Shown piece by piece: positions 43,178-44,078 of a DNA stretch of 44,078 nt. This DNA comes from Candidatus Poribacteria bacterium. GTDB taxonomy: Bacteria; Poribacteria; WGA-4E; GCA-2687025. The position numbers and the translations under genes are program-made. The stretch is taken from contig JABGQA010000071.1 of NCBI GenBank assembly GCA_018644665.1, positions 1-44,078 of the forward strand, given 5' to 3'. Below the pieces are notes generated by a model. That model did not search any database, was not told where the DNA came from, and saw only the letters and a list, made by a program, of their open reading frames with translations. Each line of letters starts with the position of its first letter. Within the stretch, counting starts at the first letter, position 1.

Positions 43178-44078
43178 ATGAGGGCCCGGCGCATACGTTC
43201 CTATGCGGCGCTGACCCTCGCCCTTTGCGTGAGCTACGCGCTCCTGCGTCGTACGGCGTGGCAGGGCAGCGCCCAGTTGCACACCGTCATGGAGGCGGTT
43301 GCCACAACGTTGGCTGCGTTCGTGGGGATGATGGCCCTTGTCCGATACTACAGTCGGAAGAATAACACCTTCCTGTTCGTTGGCGTCGCGTTCCTGGGTA
43401 CGGCGTTGTTGGACGGCTACCACGCCGTGGTCACATCGTCGTATTTCATGGCCTTCTTCCCGTCGGAACTCCCGTCGCTCATCCCGTGGAGCTGGGTTGC
43501 CTCACGCGTCTTCCTGGGCGCGGTCCTGTGGTTCAGTTGTCTAGCATGGCGGCGCGAGGATCGGCTCGGCCCGGCGGGGCGTGTCCGCGAAGGCTCGGTG
43601 TACCTAGCGTCGGCGTCCCTGACAGTCTTGAGCTTCCTCTTCTTCGTACTCGTACCGCTTCCACGCGCCTACTTCGCAGAACTCCCGCTCCATCGCCCAG
43701 AGGAGCTTGTGCCAGCGGCCTTCTTCCTACTGGCGCTGATCGGCTACCTGCGCAAAGACGCATGGGCGCGCGACCCGTTCGAGCATTGGCTTGTGCTGTC
43801 ACTCATCGTCGGGTTCATGGGCCAGGCGATGTTCATGTCGTTCTCTGGGCAGCTCTTCGATGGCATGTTCGACGCGGCGCACCTGCTGAAAAAGATGAGC
43901 TACGTCGCCGTCCTCACGGGGCTGGCGGTCAGCATGTACCACCTGTTCCTGCGAGCGAGAGTGACCAACGCGGAATTGGAGGCGCAGGTGGACACTCGGG
44001 CGGCAGAGATCAAGACAGCACAGGCGGCATTACATGTATCCGAGGCGCAATACCGCGATCTATACGAGAACGCGCCGG
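43178..44078 (+). CDS. Membrane sensor protein, MASE3-like N-terminus followed by a PAS domain (cut by window end)
   Basis: Three hundred codons are visible from ATG 43178, which has CGGAG about seven bases upstream; the frame is open to the window edge. About eight hydrophobic segments are visible (roughly residues 8-25, 35-57, 62-85, 104-124, 140-162, 178-192, 205-226 and 238-258). Conserved-looking polar positions inside them (LLDGYHAVVTS, WSWVASR, FDAAHLLKKMSY) resemble the MASE3 class of membrane sensor domains. A coiled coil (TNAELEAQVDTRAAEIKTAQ) links to the start of a PAS domain (EAQYRDLYENAP). The rest is probably a histidine kinase or diguanylate cyclase. It follows two response regulators and is the only sensor in the window with membrane segments. 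Confidence 0.85.
   Translation, partial: MRARRIRSYAALTLALCVSYALLRRTAWQGSAQLHTVMEAVATTLAAFVGMMALVRYYSRKNNTFLFVGVAFLGTALLDGYHAVVTSSYFMAFFPSELPSLIPWSWVASRVFLGAVLWFSCLAWRREDRLGPAGRVREGSVYLASASLTVLSFLFFVLVPLPRAYFAELPLHRPEELVPAAFFLLALIGYLRKDAWARDPFEHWLVLSLIVGFMGQAMFMSFSGQLFDGMFDAAHLLKKMSYVAVLTGLAVSMYHLFLRARVTNAELEAQVDTRAAEIKTAQAALHVSEAQYRDLYENAP

Noticed and set aside
42966..43181. 71-residue frame before the membrane sensor
   Set aside because: It has no ribosome-binding site or family features and overlaps the dyad-rich regulatory region and the sensor start.

Overview
The window is about 44 kb of high-GC DNA (roughly 60-65% G+C by eye) from a bacterium using the standard code; TGA ends many intact genes. 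No rRNA, tRNA or CRISPR array was seen. The gene content (phytanoyl-CoA dioxygenase beside an enolase-superfamily gene, a SAF-domain dehydrogenase, DUF5696-type glycosidase, sialate O-acetylesterase, propeller proteins, many PAS kinases) resembles uncultured heterotrophs such as Poribacteria or Latescibacteria. That placement is an inference from gene families and no marker gene settles it.

Layout. (1) 1-5.4 kb: an enolase-superfamily gene cut by the window edge and a PhyH gene (minus strand), then a reverse-transcriptase gene carrying one in-frame TGA. The RT lies between the intact PhyH start and a near-identical 78-bp remnant of a second PhyH start. An NAD(P)-dependent SAF-domain dehydrogenase and a small membrane protein follow. 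(2) 5.5-15.4 kb: an ECF sigma factor fused to a bifunctional-nuclease domain, then an exported set that looks built for complex glycans: a GH101/DUF5696-like glycosidase, two paralogous lipoproteins, a sialate O-acetylesterase fused to a complete haloalkane dehalogenase, and an exported propeller protein. (3) 15.4-18 kb: LonA protease with a clear terminator. (4) 18-20 kb: two kilobases with no recognisable gene but a perfect 15-bp hairpin. (5) 20-44 kb: a cupin protein, then a signalling region. This holds a 14-blade propeller histidine kinase, a six-PAS kinase, an atypical NarL-type regulator, two pentapeptide-repeat proteins (one with a membrane segment and an NTF2-like domain), a pair of decayed half-size CHAD genes, a 2,100-residue kinase with about 12 PAS and 2 GAF domains, two paralogous NarL-type response regulators and the start of a membrane (MASE3-like) sensor.

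How it may work together. The three complete kinases share the HisKA_3 type of phosphoacceptor site, which normally pairs with NarL/LuxR-type regulators such as the three found here. None of the three has a visible membrane segment, so they should read cytoplasmic signals. The membrane sensor at the right edge is preceded by a perfect GTAGGG-N4-CCCTAC palindrome, the form of site bound by the NarL-family regulator NreC, which suggests cross-regulation inside the cluster. The most unusual items are the esterase-dehalogenase fusion, the RT (RT domain, helical region, R-x4-H motif) bracketed by direct repeats, the propeller kinase that lacks export and membrane signals, and the sigma-nuclease fusion.
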